From: Diogma glabrata
Taxonomy: Eukaryota; Arthropoda; Insecta; Diptera; Cylindrotomidae
NCBI GenBank assembly: GCA_963693315.1
Contig: OY856186.1
Span: forward strand, 98,116,556-98,180,555
Direction of reading: 5' to 3'
Length of the DNA: 64,000 nucleotides
This document shows, piece after piece, positions 50,713 to 64,000 of this stretch. How positions within the stretch are numbered: position 1 is the stretch's first letter; each line of letters starts with the position of its first letter. Under the pieces are notes generated by a model that saw only the letters and a list, made by a program, of their open reading frames with translations, searched no databases and was not told where the DNA came from. Position numbers and translations under genes: made by a program.

Positions 50713-51313
50713 AATATTAATTAGTTACTAATTTCTTTCTTTCTTTTTATTTTTATTTTTTTTTTTATTAACGTCACAATTCAATCTTAATGTTTTATTG
50801 TTTTAGTATATTATTTTGCTGTCCTTTTAGTTTCATATTCATTAATGCTTTCTTTCTTTCTTTTTATTTTTATTGTGTTCTCTTTTTTAACGTCACAATT
50901 CAATCTTAATGTTTATTGTTTTATTATTTTATTTTATTATGCTTTTACATTCATATCCATTAATCTTTTCATTCTTTCTCTTTTTATATTCGGTTTTTTT
51001 TCTTTTTTTAACGTCACAATTCAATCTTAATGTTTTATTGTTTTATTATATGATTTTATTGTATTATAATATAATATTACTATTATAATTAATAATAGTT
51101 TTATTACCTTTAGATCCTAATTTTTTTATATAAATAGCACATTGTAACTACCTCAAATTCAGTTGTTAAAAACCCGTGTCGATGGACTATTGAAGTCCGA
51201 AACTAGTTGGTACTGAAAAATAAAAATTAAATTTATAAAAATTCTGAGAAGTTTTTTTATATAGTTTATAAGTGAGCAAAAATTTTGGTGTGACAACTCT
51301 ACCCATTTGAATA

Positions 51314-51414
51314 TATAATGTCTCGGAGTGACGTGAGTATATAATATAATGAATATATAATATAATGAATATAATGTCTCGGAGTGACGTGAGTATATTA
51401 TCTCACGTCACTCC
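51314..51414. repeat. Short direct and inverted repeats of CTCGGAGTGACGTGAG
   Basis: TCTCGGAGTGACGTGAGTAT occurs at ~51,322 and ~51,370. The second is followed by its inverse CTCACGTCACTCCGACA, giving a 16-bp-arm hairpin. TAATATAATGAATATA repeats fill the middle. Confidence 0.75.
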
Positions 51415-51491
51415 GACAACAATATTGAGTATAACGATATTACTACATTTAAGAAAATTTACATGAAAGAAAAAGTTATTTAATTTTGTAT

Positions 51492-51974
51492 AAATTATTT
51501 TTTTATTCGCCTACATATTAAAGTGTTACTTTATTACTGTGATTTGCGGCCTTAAAGTATCACTTTTCAACTATTTATTTTACGTCCAAAAAAGTAAAAA
51601 GCATTTGTATTTGTTTAAATTCTATGAAAAATAAACTTTTTTATCAAAGCAACCCTTAAATTCAAAATTTCATTATCCAATTAAAATGGTTGTTATCATT
51701 TGTTGTCATAAGTCATAGCTACACAATAATTTGGAAAAAATAACAAATATTTTGTCAAAGGTTACTTGTTCCACATATTCTTATTTTAAAATTTATGCAA
51801 ATTTATAATTTTAATTTAGAATGAACATTTTTTTTAAAAATATTTTGCTTGCGGCGAATAAAAAATAGTATATGATGCACGGACGTAAGCTATTTTGGAC
51901 TTAATGTGGGTGCAAATCTCGGCTAGCTCCACATACGTCCAAAATCTTTAGCTTTACGTCCTAGCATCATAATG
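51492..51974 (-). repeat. Composite repeat, copy B (MITE-like segment plus hairpin)
   Basis: Reverse-complement copy of 14,812-15,312: TTTTTTATTCGCC at the left, TTGCGGCGAATAAAAAATAG at ~51,850, then the hairpin GGACGTAAGCTATTTTGGAC to CAAAATCTTTAGCTTTACGT, CC. Confidence 0.8.
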
Positions 51975-52356
51975 TATTATTAAATCTATTCTTAAAAGCA
52001 TTTTTGCAGATATTTGTTTCGTACAGTTGTGAAAATTTATTAAATTTAACGATTCCAAGATTACAAACGACAATACCATTTAAATATTACTCGCATTTTA
52101 ATATGTATTATAGATTGTTTTTTCGTTCAATATATTTAATAAAATTTTAATAATTTTGTTTTATTTTCTGTTTGTGTTTTTAATTATTGTCAAAACAAAC
52201 TGTAAAAACTCAATCTATCGTAAAACAAAACTTTATCACTAACAAAATTCAATGTGATAGATTATCGTATTTACGACAGTCGTTTTGTGTTACAGCATAC
52301 CGACTAGCGTAAAATACGATAGAATCATCAAAAGTGATGTTACAACATCTTGCCAC

Positions 52357-55350
52357 TGGTGTATGATCGTGTTATTGATGAGCACACATAAACCTTTGTT
52401 TTTTTTTATTACAATGGCCGTTAAAAAAATATGGTGATAACTATCAAAACGAAACACCTCTTGTTGAAATAATATTTTTCTTGTTTATTCACGGGCATAT
52501 AAAATAAGAATTTTGATTGTTTTTAAAATTCTATCATTTACATTTATTTACAGGAGTAAAATCAATCAATCAATCAATCACTCATTAGCAATTACAGATA
52601 AAATAAATCTGACCATAGGTTTGTAACATCACATCATGAAAGATATCAACTGCGACATATAGTTTTCTCTTTTCTTTCTTGGAACTTGTTTCAGATCAAA
52701 ATTTGATGTTTTTCATATAGAATACGATTTACAAGTAACAACATTTTTTTTGTTTTATTTGATTTTATACAAACATGCGTTCGAGGTCATACGAAACATA
52801 TTCTCGAGGGTCAGTAGAAAATTTAATTTACATATTTGTAAAAATGTGTCATTACAACTTTCCGAAATTACCAGAAACTAATTTTGTTTTATGATTATAT
52901 TTTTTTTTGTTCTCGTTGTGGGTTAAAAACAAAATATTTTTCTACAGCATTGGAATAAGTAATATATTTTCATTATTTGATTCCTTAGTTTTTGAAATAT
53001 CAACAATGCACTTTTTTGTATAACCACGTTTTTCTACGATCAAATATCGGTACGAAAATATTACGTACTAGTACGCAATGAAATTTTAAACAACAATTTA
53101 TGACAATGTAATTGTCACGGATAAAAACTATTATAATATTAATCTAAAACTTTAAAAAATAATTTCCTTAGAACTTGATTTGGTTTAGATGGATTAAATT
53201 TAGTTTCTTAGAACTTGGTTAAACCATTGATTAAGTATTATAAGATAATATTACTATGAATTACAACAACAAAAATTATTTGCCGTTGCTTCTAACTTAT
53301 TATAAAAAAAGAGTATCACTAGTTTAAAAACAACTTTATGATGGAACAGGCTGAATAATTGTGCAACTATGTTGCGAAAACGAAATAAAACATTTTATTT
53401 TTATTATGCTCAAAATTTACCAACACTTTGATAAAATACCATATAAAAATCGTAAACTTTATTTACAATATCTTCTCTTTTTTTCACAACAAAATTAAGA
53501 ACCCTATCTCTCTCACCCTAAGGAACAAATTTTCAACGACGAAAACAAAAACAAACGACTTGTAACCAAAATATTGAACTTTAATAATTTACGAAAATGA
53601 GATGAGGTAAATACTGAGAAGGTAATCTATAGGTAATTAATTTTGTTATTTTAAAGCGATCAGTTTTGTGTTTTGTTTTGATAATGATTATTTGTTTCTT
53701 ATTATTTGAACTATAATTGTGGAATAGGTTACATAATTGTATGTACAATCATCTTCCATTTATATCGTTTCAACGCTATTTGACTTTAGGTTTCCTGTAG
53801 TGAACGTCTTGATAGTAACGTCGTCAAGCCAGAGTTGCCCATGTTTCTCCCTCCACCGAACACCAACTGGTTAATGGGTCACTTTTTGGTTGTTCTTTCT
53901 AATGTGGTTAAATTTCTAACGCGATTAATTTAATGAATCGCAGTCTCCAATGTTTTGTGATTAATTTCACGTTTCATTCAGATTCTATACTGACTTTTTA
54001 TGCAACTTTACATGTATCATAATGTATTGGTATGACATTCCTCTCGAATGTTGATAGGTTTGATAGGATTTGGTTGATAGGTAGAAAGCTCTGTTTGCGT
54101 AAAGGCATGGGGTGTGCATGCCGTCTGGATGCTAGGATTGTAAGGTAGGATTTAGTTTTACCGCTTTTAATGAATAAATGAAGTCGTTTAGATTTCTTAA
54201 AAATGGTTTAAGATTTCTTAAAAATAGCTATTATTAAGACTTTGACTAGATTTGTTAAAAGCGACGTTTTGTGTCTCGATTTCACTTTACCTTATCACAA
54301 ACTTAAGTCTCAAATCAAATAGCGCGGACTATTATTGATGCTATAACAAAATGCAATATCAAAAGATAGAGCACTGATAATTTGATTGTTATTCTACAGT
54401 TGTTTATTGTATGTCTGGCTTCATTTGTGATAAGTTCTTTCTTTTTATTTCTGATGGATGTGGATTTTTGATAGAAATCTTTTATCGTATGTCGATCATT
54501 TGCAAAGCGTGTCTTAAACTTTCAACTAACCATAAGTTGATTAATGTTTTCGATAAACTTCTTCATATTTTTAATTATCTTTTTCCTTCTGTTAGGCTTT
54601 TCTAGAGCCTTGATACTCAGTTGTGAACCTTACGGATACTTTATTCCATTTCGGTGTGCATTCTAAGTGTACCTTTTCCTCATATTAATTGGGCAATAGC
54701 TTATGTTGTTTCACGCGACCATTTATAATAAACCAAACTCAACTTTCTACTTCGGTTTGATTACTGCAGTGGTGGTAGACTAGTGTCTTTATCTGTTTCA
54801 TGAATTCCACTTCCAGCAGATCTTATTTATCATACAGGCCCTATATTTTGAGTTTATGCTTAAATTTTTTTAATAGAAAGTGTTGTGTATTAGAAATTGC
54901 AACATGTGTCACGAAGTCATGTGGCATAGAATAGAATTTAGCTATACTCATGCCGAGCAATAAATAGAAAAAGGATTTGTCTGTTATTTGCAAGTATAGA
55001 GATCGTGCTCCTCTCACATTAACATCGAAGTCGAACATCTTTTCATAAATTTTGGTAGCAAACATACCATTGTTGTTAAATATAATTTATCGCATGATTT
55101 TATTGACCTTACAATTTGAAATTATTTACAGTAGATCGATTATAAAGGGTAAAAAGAGATCTATATAGGAGACCTAAACTATTGAATAGATGGAAAAATA
55201 ATTTCCCTACTTAACAAATACTAAGCTTTTCATTACTAATGTAAGTCCTGCTTTTGTATCTGTGTGGATTATTGCTGTCAAGTTCGGGAAACAACTTGAG
55301 TTTACCTTCGCTCATACTTTAAACAGCATGTTGTTTTTCAGACCTGCAGA
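52357..55350. other. Non-coding DNA, largely unassigned
   Basis: There is a short (AATC)n run at ~52,561-52,580 and a LINE 3' UTR scrap at 54,861. No gene recognised. Confidence 0.5.
54861..54920 (-). repeat. Scrap of the non-LTR retrotransposon 3' UTR
   Basis: GTGTTGTGTATTAGAAATTG, CAACATGTGTCACGA on the + strand is the reverse complement of the 3' UTR end as in 6,580-6,620. Confidence 0.55.
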
Positions 55351-55458
55351 CAAATTCTGTAACTGTGAAGTAGTATAGTGTTAAAAATTTCTTCATTTTG
55401 ATTTTATCATTAAGTTTTTATCATTTTACCATTTTTGCGATTCTATATGCAATGTGAG

Positions 55459-55494
<36 letters not shown>

Positions 55495-56609
55495 CTGTAG
55501 GACCAAGCACTAGGCGAGACTCCCGGATTACGGCCGGGCCACTTCCTACAGTCGTTTTACATATAACAATAGGTAAGGATAGGTAGGTAATTGTTAGTTA
55601 GGAGTGAACGACCCGGTTACAGACACCTGGCAAATCGTATCTAGCTACTACTGTTAGGAGACAATCACAAGGACAATCACTTATACATATAATCTGCAAT
55701 CGCCAATCAGCAATCCCGTATCTAAAATTTCTCGCCTGCAATCTCCAGTCGGAAACCTGTTATTCATGTAATTTATTAGTATAATAGGATGATGACTAAA
55801 TTGTAGTCCTCTGCACTCTCCAATCTGAATTCATGTTATTATATTTATGGTTAAAATTATTTATGGTTATTTATGGTTAAAAACATTTATATTATGTACA
55901 TATATATAAAAAACAAAAAAAACCCCTTTGAAAATTGAGTGAATTTCATATAAAAAGTATTGGGATTGAATTGGATAAAAATATTATCTTTCACTTGATG
56001 TTTTTATTTGAAATGTATTTATTTAAATTTTATAAAACATTATTTTATATAATATAATTAACGCAAGAATGTTTTGAATTTTTCTTGAAACACAAGAATT
56101 AATTTAACAAAAACAATTAACCCTGCTCGTTGATATCGTTCAAAAATCTTATTGGATTTTATGGATAATGTTTGGATAAATAGAAAGAGATAAATCTATC
56201 ACATAAAATTATGTCAACAAATGAAATTTTAAACTGAATTTGAAATAATAACTAAATTTCGCTAGTTAAAGCTCTAAGTAGGTTTAAATTTTACACAAAA
56301 TCGAATAGCACAATAACACCTTTATTTAGTTTTCTAGTAAAAATCAGAGTTAATAAATTTTACATTTAGGGAAGATTACATCTTGGTCGCCCACATCTTT
56401 CCATTTTTGAAAGCAATCTTACCTTAGAGTTTAGTTATTAAAACCAACACTTTAAAACTATTATATTAGATATAAAACTGATTATTACAATTAATGTTTT
56501 CACTACATTTAGTTATACTTATATATTTATCATTTAAGAGATTAATTTAGTTTAAAATTCACACTGTCACTTATAACAAGTGTTGATAAGACGACCATTC
56601 ACCATTGTC

Positions 56610-57240
<631 letters not shown>

Positions 57241-57301
57241 ACAGCAAACATACATATTAAGAAGTTTTCACCTTATGTCCAACATACTAATTTATGTGGT
57301 A

Positions 57302-57334
57302 TTGTTACATAAACATACATACATACATATATAT

Positions 57335-57397
<63 letters not shown>

Positions 57398-57622
57398 CAT
57401 ATACACATATACACACACACATATACATACATACACACGCACACATACATACATACATACATATCCATACACATATATATACACACACATATACACATAT
57501 ATACATATATATATATACATACACATACACACATACATATACATACACACATACATACATACATACATACATACATACATGCATACATACACACATACAT
57601 ACACATATGTACATATATTGAT
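57302..57622. repeat. Compound microsatellite (CATA/CACA/TA)n, ~320 bp
   Basis: Same composition as the previous tract, with an (AT)n core at ~57,343-57,391. Artificial frames only. Confidence 0.95.
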
Positions 57623-57941
57623 AATTCATATAAATATGTTATATATATTTTGATAATTCAAATATGGAATATATGTATAAAATTTGTTTGAACGATATCT
57701 TTAATACTTTAGACGTATTTTTAGACTTCCTTTCATTTATTCCAAATTACATAAAATTGATAGAAATACGAAAGATGTTTTAAGAAAGTTATATATAAAC
57801 ATTAAAAACTAGTTTCAATGTTTATATATACCTTTTGTATTATATTCTGTAGCTGTAAATCAAAGAAAGTTAATTAATTCGAAGTTCTATTTTCATTAAA
57901 TTTATTAAAACTAAATTAAATTAATGCCAAATCTCAGCTAA

Positions 57942-58159
<218 letters not shown>

Positions 58160-59316
58160 ATTCAATTATTTCGAATAGCGAACCTAAGATATCAAACCAT
58201 CAGTTTTTTTTTAAGAAACAAAAATGTTATCAATGTTTTTTAAGAATAATTATTCACACGCCATGACACCTTTTCAAGTTGACGAAATTTGTATCTTTAT
58301 TTCTAATAAATCTGCATTTTCATTAATTATATTATGAAATTTAAACTAAAATACTCCATTTTATTTACATTTTCTCTAAATCAACAAACAAAATTTTTTT
58401 TTTAATCAAAACAAGAAACACGAAATTCCAATTGGAGATGTTTATGTATATTCTCGAAATACACGACTTATTGATTAGATCGTTTCTTAATTTAACACTA
58501 CAAAAATCAGATAAATTCTATAACCTTTTTAAAATGTTAATAATTTTCATCGACTAAAATCACTACGGTTTAATTTCATTTTAAATGAAAAAAAGTAATA
58601 AAAATAAACAACGACACAACAATGTTGTATCGAATTGAAAACCATAAATTACGAGATTTCAAGAGAAAAAAATAATTTTCCTGATTTTTTTCAATCTTTT
58701 AATTAGAAAAATTAAATTATTTTTAAAATACCACCATTATTATATATTATTATATATCATATATTATATATTATTGAAGCACTTGGTTTGAAACACATTT
58801 TAGATAACTTTTTGAGTAATAAGACACTTTAAATATGGTAAATTATTAAAGTAAAAAATATATATATATATTTATCACGACGGAGAGTTTTATCCACGTC
58901 CATCTTCTTTCGTTGCACATTTTACTCTCCCGCGATTCTATATGCAATGTGAGTGTTACAAAATCTAATAGCAAACGCCGCACTGTCAAACGTCCAATAT
59001 ACGTCAAATATTTCTTTTAATACAATTTAAACGTAAAATTTTACAAATTTAAATATATATAAATATTTTAGAAATTATCATATTAGAAATAATCTGTATT
59101 AAATTTAGAAATGCAATTTATAAAAAATCAAATCACATTGACGTTATGGTGTTTTTTGACATAATGTCAATAACAACAAAAGAAACGATTTCATTTTATT
59201 GCTAAACAAAAAGTCAGTGTTAACTTTATAGTTTTAAAACTTCTCTCACTTAGATATTTTTGCAGTGAAGTGATAAAAATCTTATCACTTCACCGCTTCA
59301 CAGTTACAGAATTTGG

Positions 59317-60475
59317 CTGCTGGACCTTGAAATATATTGTGTTGTTGCTACGAAACCGAACAAAACACCGTTTATTTAATGAAAATACCCATATAAAATT
59401 AATTGATGTTAATAAAAATGAAAAAACAATTAATAGTATTCCCTATGTAATTTTATTAACAAATATAATAGTATATTTAATAAATTATCATATTGCTTAA
59501 ATCAGGTTCTATTTTACTCTATTGTGTTAGGACCTGATAGTAAAAGCTAATTCGAAGACGCTGAATCCAATGATGCTGTTTTTCTGGGTCAGCATGAAAA
59601 AGCATTTGTTTTTATGAAAAAAATGGTTATATTTTTTCGAGCTAACAGACCTTGTTGCACCATTACCACCATAGGGTTTAGCGAAGCCTGATTAGGCTTT
59701 CCTCATTACCGTATTGACGAATTTAGTAATTAATAAAACAAATTCCACGCAAACAACTTCGTTTCTAAAACACAGTAATTGCTTTGGGTTTTATGAATTT
59801 AAGAAGATCGTTAAAGGAATATATACATATAATATAATATTACTATAGTTCATAATATAAAAAAAGTAATTCCTAAAATTTAAAAAAAAACTGCCCAGCA
59901 TATGTTAAAGCTCTTGAATTAAAAAATATTTGAAATAGTTTTCAGTATATCAAAATTTTAGTTTACAATTGGCAAATCCAATATTTTTCTAAAATATTAT
60001 GAATAAAAAAATGTATGTCAATGAACTCGATCATGTAAAGAAATACGATTTATTTATTTAAGCAAAAATAAAAAAAGGAGTTTGCTTTTGAATATGAAAG
60101 AATTTTAAAAGAAGAGAGAAAAAGTAATAAAAAACTAACACTAATGCAATTTTTATACAGAAAAAAGCAACAAAAATTAAATTTTTATAATTTCTTGTTG
60201 CCAGAAAAGAAAAACCACTCGTTCAATCGCAAGTGTTGTGTTGTCTCTACACTAATTGACTAGCAGAGCCATAGCTCGATCGTAGCGGTGAAAACTTTAG
60301 TAATATTATCTTAATATACTTAATCAATGGTTAAACATTGACTTATAATAAATATAAGGTTTTATTGTGTTAAACATACAAACATTATTTTGTTGTTGTT
60401 TATTTACAATGATGAAGTAGCAACAACTAATAAGTTTACTACGCACTGGTACATAATGATTAAATAATCAATTTA
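59317..60475. other. AT-rich non-coding DNA, nothing recognised
   Basis: No gene, RNA or paired transposon ends found. Confidence 0.5.
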
Positions 60476-62052
60476 CAGGCTGATTCTGATTTAAGAGGTC
60501 TTAGCTATGATTATTTTTGTTATGACAATTTTTTTAAGAGGAATATCTTGGTTTCGTTCGGAAACACGCTTGCTTATTTTCTAAAATAGGCAACTGTCAT
60601 TCCAAGGGGCGTGGCTACCAGTTCTTCAACAAGAACAAGAATTGGCATTTTGTTTCCGAACGACCAGTTGCCTAAATATGTATATGAAGTATTAAAAATT
60701 AAAAATTATGTATTAAAACTTATCACAATAATAATTTAACAACAAGAAAAACAAACTAAACACAACAAAAAACATGTTTGGTTTGTTTGTAAAAATAATT
60801 ATTTTCAGATTTCAAATTATGAAAAATAAAAACAAATGATTTAAATTTTGAATTTTTATTTGATTAACTTTTGTATAAAAAATAGATGTAAAATTACTAA
60901 AAAAACAATTTTCATATTTCTAACAAATAAATGAGACACACAAAATAAAATATAAAATTTATATTTTTAATAATAATATTGTATTTGTTTTGATTAAAAT
61001 CGAATAAAAACCGCAAATGTCACGTTTAGATCTCAGTTCTTATTTAGGATCTCAAAAACAGCGAGTCCAAAATAAGCGATCGAATATCGCCTATTTTGGA
61101 ATAGAAATGGAGTTTCCGAACAACTTTATCTATTCGCTTGCTTAAATAGGCAGGAAATAGTTTAAGAACGACCATTTCCTGCCACAAACGTCAAAATAGG
61201 AAAATAAGCAAGCGATTTGGTGTTTACGAACGAGCCCAAGGATTGCGATTCTGTGAACGTTGTCATAAAAAACCTCATAATAACTCTACAAATATATTTT
61301 GGAGATCTTTCAAACGGCTATTTTTATAAACAAAAGTATTATAAAATGTTATATTTTCTTTTTAAATAATTTAAATACAAATTAAAATACCATATAAATT
61401 ATTATTAAGAATTATGGTATATTATATAATAATTTTTTATAAAAATCAAGTTTATGTTTTATTGTGAAAATACCAAACGCCATTTTCAATAATCAAAAAT
61501 GTATTTTATTTTATAATAATTTATATACAATTAATATAAAATTATACCATATATTAATTATTTTGCAATAAATTTGTGAGAAAAGAATTATTGTTTTTCC
61601 TTAAAGTTTATATAAAATTTGCAAAATTTTCATAAAACAACATGAGACGTAAAAGTTTGATATTGCAAATATGAAATTTTCAATCGCCATTTTCTTTAAA
61701 ATCAATATACATATATCAATATATATTTTGTTTTATATTTTTGATTCAAACTAAAATAAAATATAGATAATTATTATAAATTTTATAATAATTACATAAA
61801 TAATTCATAATTAATATTTTATCCTTTATTAATATAATTTTTCATACAAGAATTCAAATAAAAAATATGAAACTTTAAGTTATGATGCTTAAGATGACCA
61901 TGTTTGATGGTCTTACGTTAAGAGGTTTTTTTTTACATCTCACAGTTGTGACTACATACAGAATTGCATTTAAGAGGTTTTAGTCTTAGCTAAGAGAAAA
62001 GTCTTTGCTATGACTATTTTTACATCTGTGAGGGTATGTCAGAATCAGCCTG
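60476..62052. mobile_element. 1.58 kb element with CAGGCTGATTCTGA ends and TTA flanks
   Basis: Left CAGGCTGATTCTGA (60,476-60,489) and right TCAGAATCAGCCTG (62,039-62,052) are exact inverted repeats. Further in, AAGAGGTCTTAGCTA and its inverse-like TAGCTAAGACTAAAACCTCT (read on the minus strand) extend the similarity. TTA lies on both sides, compatible with the 3-bp duplication of PIF/Harbinger-type elements, but no transposase is present. Confidence 0.65.
60546..61240. repeat. Nested CGTTCGGAAACAC-type inverted repeats
   Basis: TCGTTCGGAAACACGCTTGC, TTATTTTC at 60,553 is mirrored by GAAAATAAGCAAGCGATTTG, GTGTTTACGAACGA ending 61,233. A shorter pair, GTTTCGTTCGGAAACA/TGTTTCCGAACGAC, spans 60,551-60,663. 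TTTCCGAACAAC at 61,112 is another copy. At least two small related elements lie inside the 60,476-62,052 unit. Confidence 0.6.
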
Positions 62053-62640
62053 TTAATCATGGTAAAATGAAAATAAGGTATTCTCACTAGAGTGACAGCG
62101 ATGCCATTTTGATTTTGATTGACGTCACTCGGAGTTTTATATAATACGTTTATAACAACAAACAATGAGAAAAGCTATTGTTTTTAAATTAAAAATATAT
62201 TTAGTATGATTTATAAATTAATTTATTAGTTAATGAAATGATTGAAATTAATTCATTCATTAATTAATGAACTTTAGTATTTGTTTTACTATTAAAACAT
62301 ATACAAATTTAAATGCCGAACTACGTTAAAACCAAAAGTTTTCAACAAATGTGAAAAATCATACTCAAAACATAAGGTTTTTTAATTTCCAGAAAAATAA
62401 ATCAATTTGTAGTGGATAGAATCATGTGGAAAAAGAAAATGTTCGTATTTATTATAAGATAATTTGTTCCTTACACTTCACTGAAAATGATTGGACTTTA
62501 AAAGACAAACTTTTAAATACTCTAATGAGTAAAAGATCGTTGAATTGATCGTGGAAAGTGGAACCTTATCTTAGAACATACAAGGAAGTGGTTACTTCCA
62601 ATATTTGCACATATAAAGGAACGGTTTAAAATCGGTTTAA
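62053..62640. other. AT-rich non-coding DNA, nothing recognised
   Basis: Only a short GACGTCACTCGGAG phrase, reminiscent of the repeat at 51,314, is notable at ~62,121. Confidence 0.5.
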
Positions 62641-63150
62641 AAACATAAGTCTGCTTATGAATCGATCGATGCGAAAAGAAAGTATACTGGCAATTTTAAA
62701 ATTATTTGATAATGCAAACTCAGTCATTCTCTCACCATTATCATTGTTGGTGTTGATTTCATAACCTCCTCTAGTGCTATGTAGAAAATATTGACGGTCT
62801 TAGCTTCAGTAGGTGCATGCAAGGCAATAAGAGAAATATTGTTTTATGTACCGCGTACTCCTAAGTAGCAAATCCTCTCATTGACCAGGATGAATTTCAA
62901 CACGGCTTCTTGTATGCGTGCACCAACAAGGAAACCAGTACTAAATTCATTTCGAGAAGAATGACCACTACTGCATAAAGAGTGACTATTCGAGTTTTGT
63001 TTTCCGATTATTGGCTGTCTAATTTCTTGCAGAGAAATGATATCCATCCTATGCCTCTCAGTCTCTGTTTCTAGGCTTATTAAAGCATCATGAGCGATCA
63101 GGCTGCACACGTTTCACGTTCCGATTCGGTAGTTTGGTTCTTTCTCACGT
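62640..63150 (-). pseudogene. Non-LTR retrotransposon APE endonuclease, decayed
   Basis: From ~63,140 on the minus strand: YRIGT, a stop where the family has W, NVCSLIAHDALISLETETE, MDIISLQEIRQ (catalytic Glu), SSGHSSRNEFSTGFLVGARI, ERICYLGVRGT (stop at 62,844), then NNISLIALHAPTEAKTVNI and NDNGERMTEFALSNNFKIAS. This is the N-terminal half of an RTE-like ORF2. The last part aligns with the fragment at 1-200. Two stops and missing downstream RT make it dead. Confidence 0.75.
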
Positions 63151-63420
63151 CCAGGTAAAACTTCTGTTGTTTTGTTAGTGTCTGGTATTCTTTTTTTGGT
63201 TATCAAATTTAACAAAGCTTTTTTTCGGAGTGATGGTATTAACCTCAGTCCCAACCCAAATTTTCGTTAATGGTTCTGTTATGATGTTAAGGAAGTTTTA
63301 AGGCGCCAATTCGCGGTGATGTAGCGTAATAGACTAAGCAGTTTTTCTCTGCTTGTCTCCGATACACCAACCTAATTCTGTCTGCATTACCCCTGCAGCA
63401 TGGCGTGGACGTCGAATTTC
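63151..63420 (-). other. Probable 5' region of the same retrotransposon
   Basis: Less AT-rich sequence immediately upstream (minus strand) of the endonuclease, without internal stops long enough to define an ORF. Its change in composition at ~63,420 is the likely element edge. Confidence 0.35.
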
Positions 63421-64000
63421 CTACCCTGCAAAATGTTCTTTAGAGCTAGAAAACCTACACGGTTAAAAATTTGGGTATTATTTTTAATAACTTGATTCCT
63501 ATAAAAGCTATTAATATGAATTTTCTTATTAATTTAATATTTTATGAAATTATTAATGATCTTTTTATCAGTTTTATTATAAAATTAATACAAAACTTAT
63601 ATTAAAGACAGTTTTATATATTTTTGGAAAAAATTAATACATTTTTCGTATTAATTTAAAACGATTTCTGATTTGTTTTATACTACTGCAAAATATTAAC
63701 AAAATTTATACACAAGTAATATTAATTTAATACAAAATATTTATTTAAACTAAATACTACGGGTATGCTGATAATTTAAAATTATTTATTTAATAATGTC
63801 AACTTATAAATTATTTTTGTTTCAACCGTTATTAATAAAAGCAGGTATAAAATAAATATATTAACTTATTATTTTAATATGGTACTAAGTATAAATTTTA
63901 TATTTTTAAGATATAAGCTATTTTAACTTCTAACGACCACAGAGATTTATTTTGTTTGCATTATAAATTCAAACACTTGTAGAATGTGAAGGAAAAATTA
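63421..64000. other. AT-rich non-coding DNA, nothing recognised
   Basis: Rich in ATTAATA and AAATTAT. No paired ends or frames. Confidence 0.5.

Larger units (their letters stand above)
48965..51320 (+). mobile_element. Penelope-like retroelement between long inverted repeats
   Basis: The arms, 48,965-~49,640 and ~50,525-51,320, mirror each other: GGGTAGAGTTGTCACACCAA, AACTAGTTTCG, AAAAACCCGTGTC-type blocks, and three tandem copies per arm of a block with AACATTAAGATTGAATTGTG, ACGTTAA. The duplicated arm extends into the 3' end of the coding region (AATTCAAAAATCATCAAATC, TGTACATCAAAAATGG on both sides). Long terminal repeats in inverted arrangement are known for Penelope-like elements. Confidence 0.8.
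48660..52356. mobile_element. Outer inverted-repeat element (GTGGCAAGATGT ends) hosting a Penelope-like insertion
   Basis: Left GTGGCAAGATGTAACATCAC and right GTGATGTTACAACATC, TTGCCAC are inverted repeats 3.7 kb apart. Both sides continue with TATCGTA/TACGATA-rich sequence (48,695-48,760 and 52,215-52,325). The interior includes the Penelope-like element and composite repeat copy B. No duplication of the flanks could be read, so treating both ends as one element is inference. Confidence 0.5.

Overview
This window is nuclear DNA from an AT-rich, repeat-dense animal genome, most likely an insect. The one host gene I can support is a spliced cyclic-nucleotide phosphodiesterase on the + strand. 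Its translated exons match my memory of the insect/Drosophila Pde11 protein nearly residue for residue through the second GAF domain and the catalytic domain. Several of its introns are only 56-80 nt, as is common in flies, so Diptera is plausible, but I cannot name a species from sequence alone.

Layout. About 1-27,570 is intronic or intergenic DNA upstream of the first recognised exon and is almost entirely mobile-element debris. It holds an endonuclease scrap of a non-LTR retrotransposon, GATCCGG-rich elements flanked by TA, a 2.4 kb inverted repeat, two copies of a hAT-type DNA transposon with exact 8-bp target duplications (7,954-8,719 and 15,552-17,647), and a ~2 kb palindrome (21,279-23,245). 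Twelve Pde11 exons run from 27,572 to 44,355. They encode the end of GAF-A, all of GAF-B, the HD-type catalytic domain and an asparagine-rich C-terminus (about 756 residues, no internal stops). The 5' exons were not found. The 10.7 kb intron 27,731-38,427 holds a 121-bp-arm hairpin, a tandem array with ~625-bp units, and a long (TTGGAC)n tract. The 2.6 kb last intron holds a dead endonuclease domain.

Downstream of Pde11 come a 5'-truncated non-LTR reverse transcriptase with its 3' UTR (46,097-47,580), a Penelope-like element with reverse-transcriptase and GIY-YIG fragments between long inverted repeats (48,965-51,320, apparently nested in a larger inverted-repeat element), and a 3.47 kb insertion bounded by a 24-bp direct repeat and holding very long AT/ACAT microsatellites. 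The right edge holds a second decayed retrotransposon endonuclease.

The most unusual observations are as follows. A hAT element appears to carry an antisense fragment of a non-LTR retrotransposon, with the junction shared by a shorter copy. There is a two-tier ~2 kb palindrome with a half-copy elsewhere. A very recent long hairpin sits inside a transcribed Pde11 intron. Insertions are nested within insertions, and several can be dated relative to each other because their target duplications are intact. I see no CRISPR, operon or prokaryotic feature and no clear new gene system.
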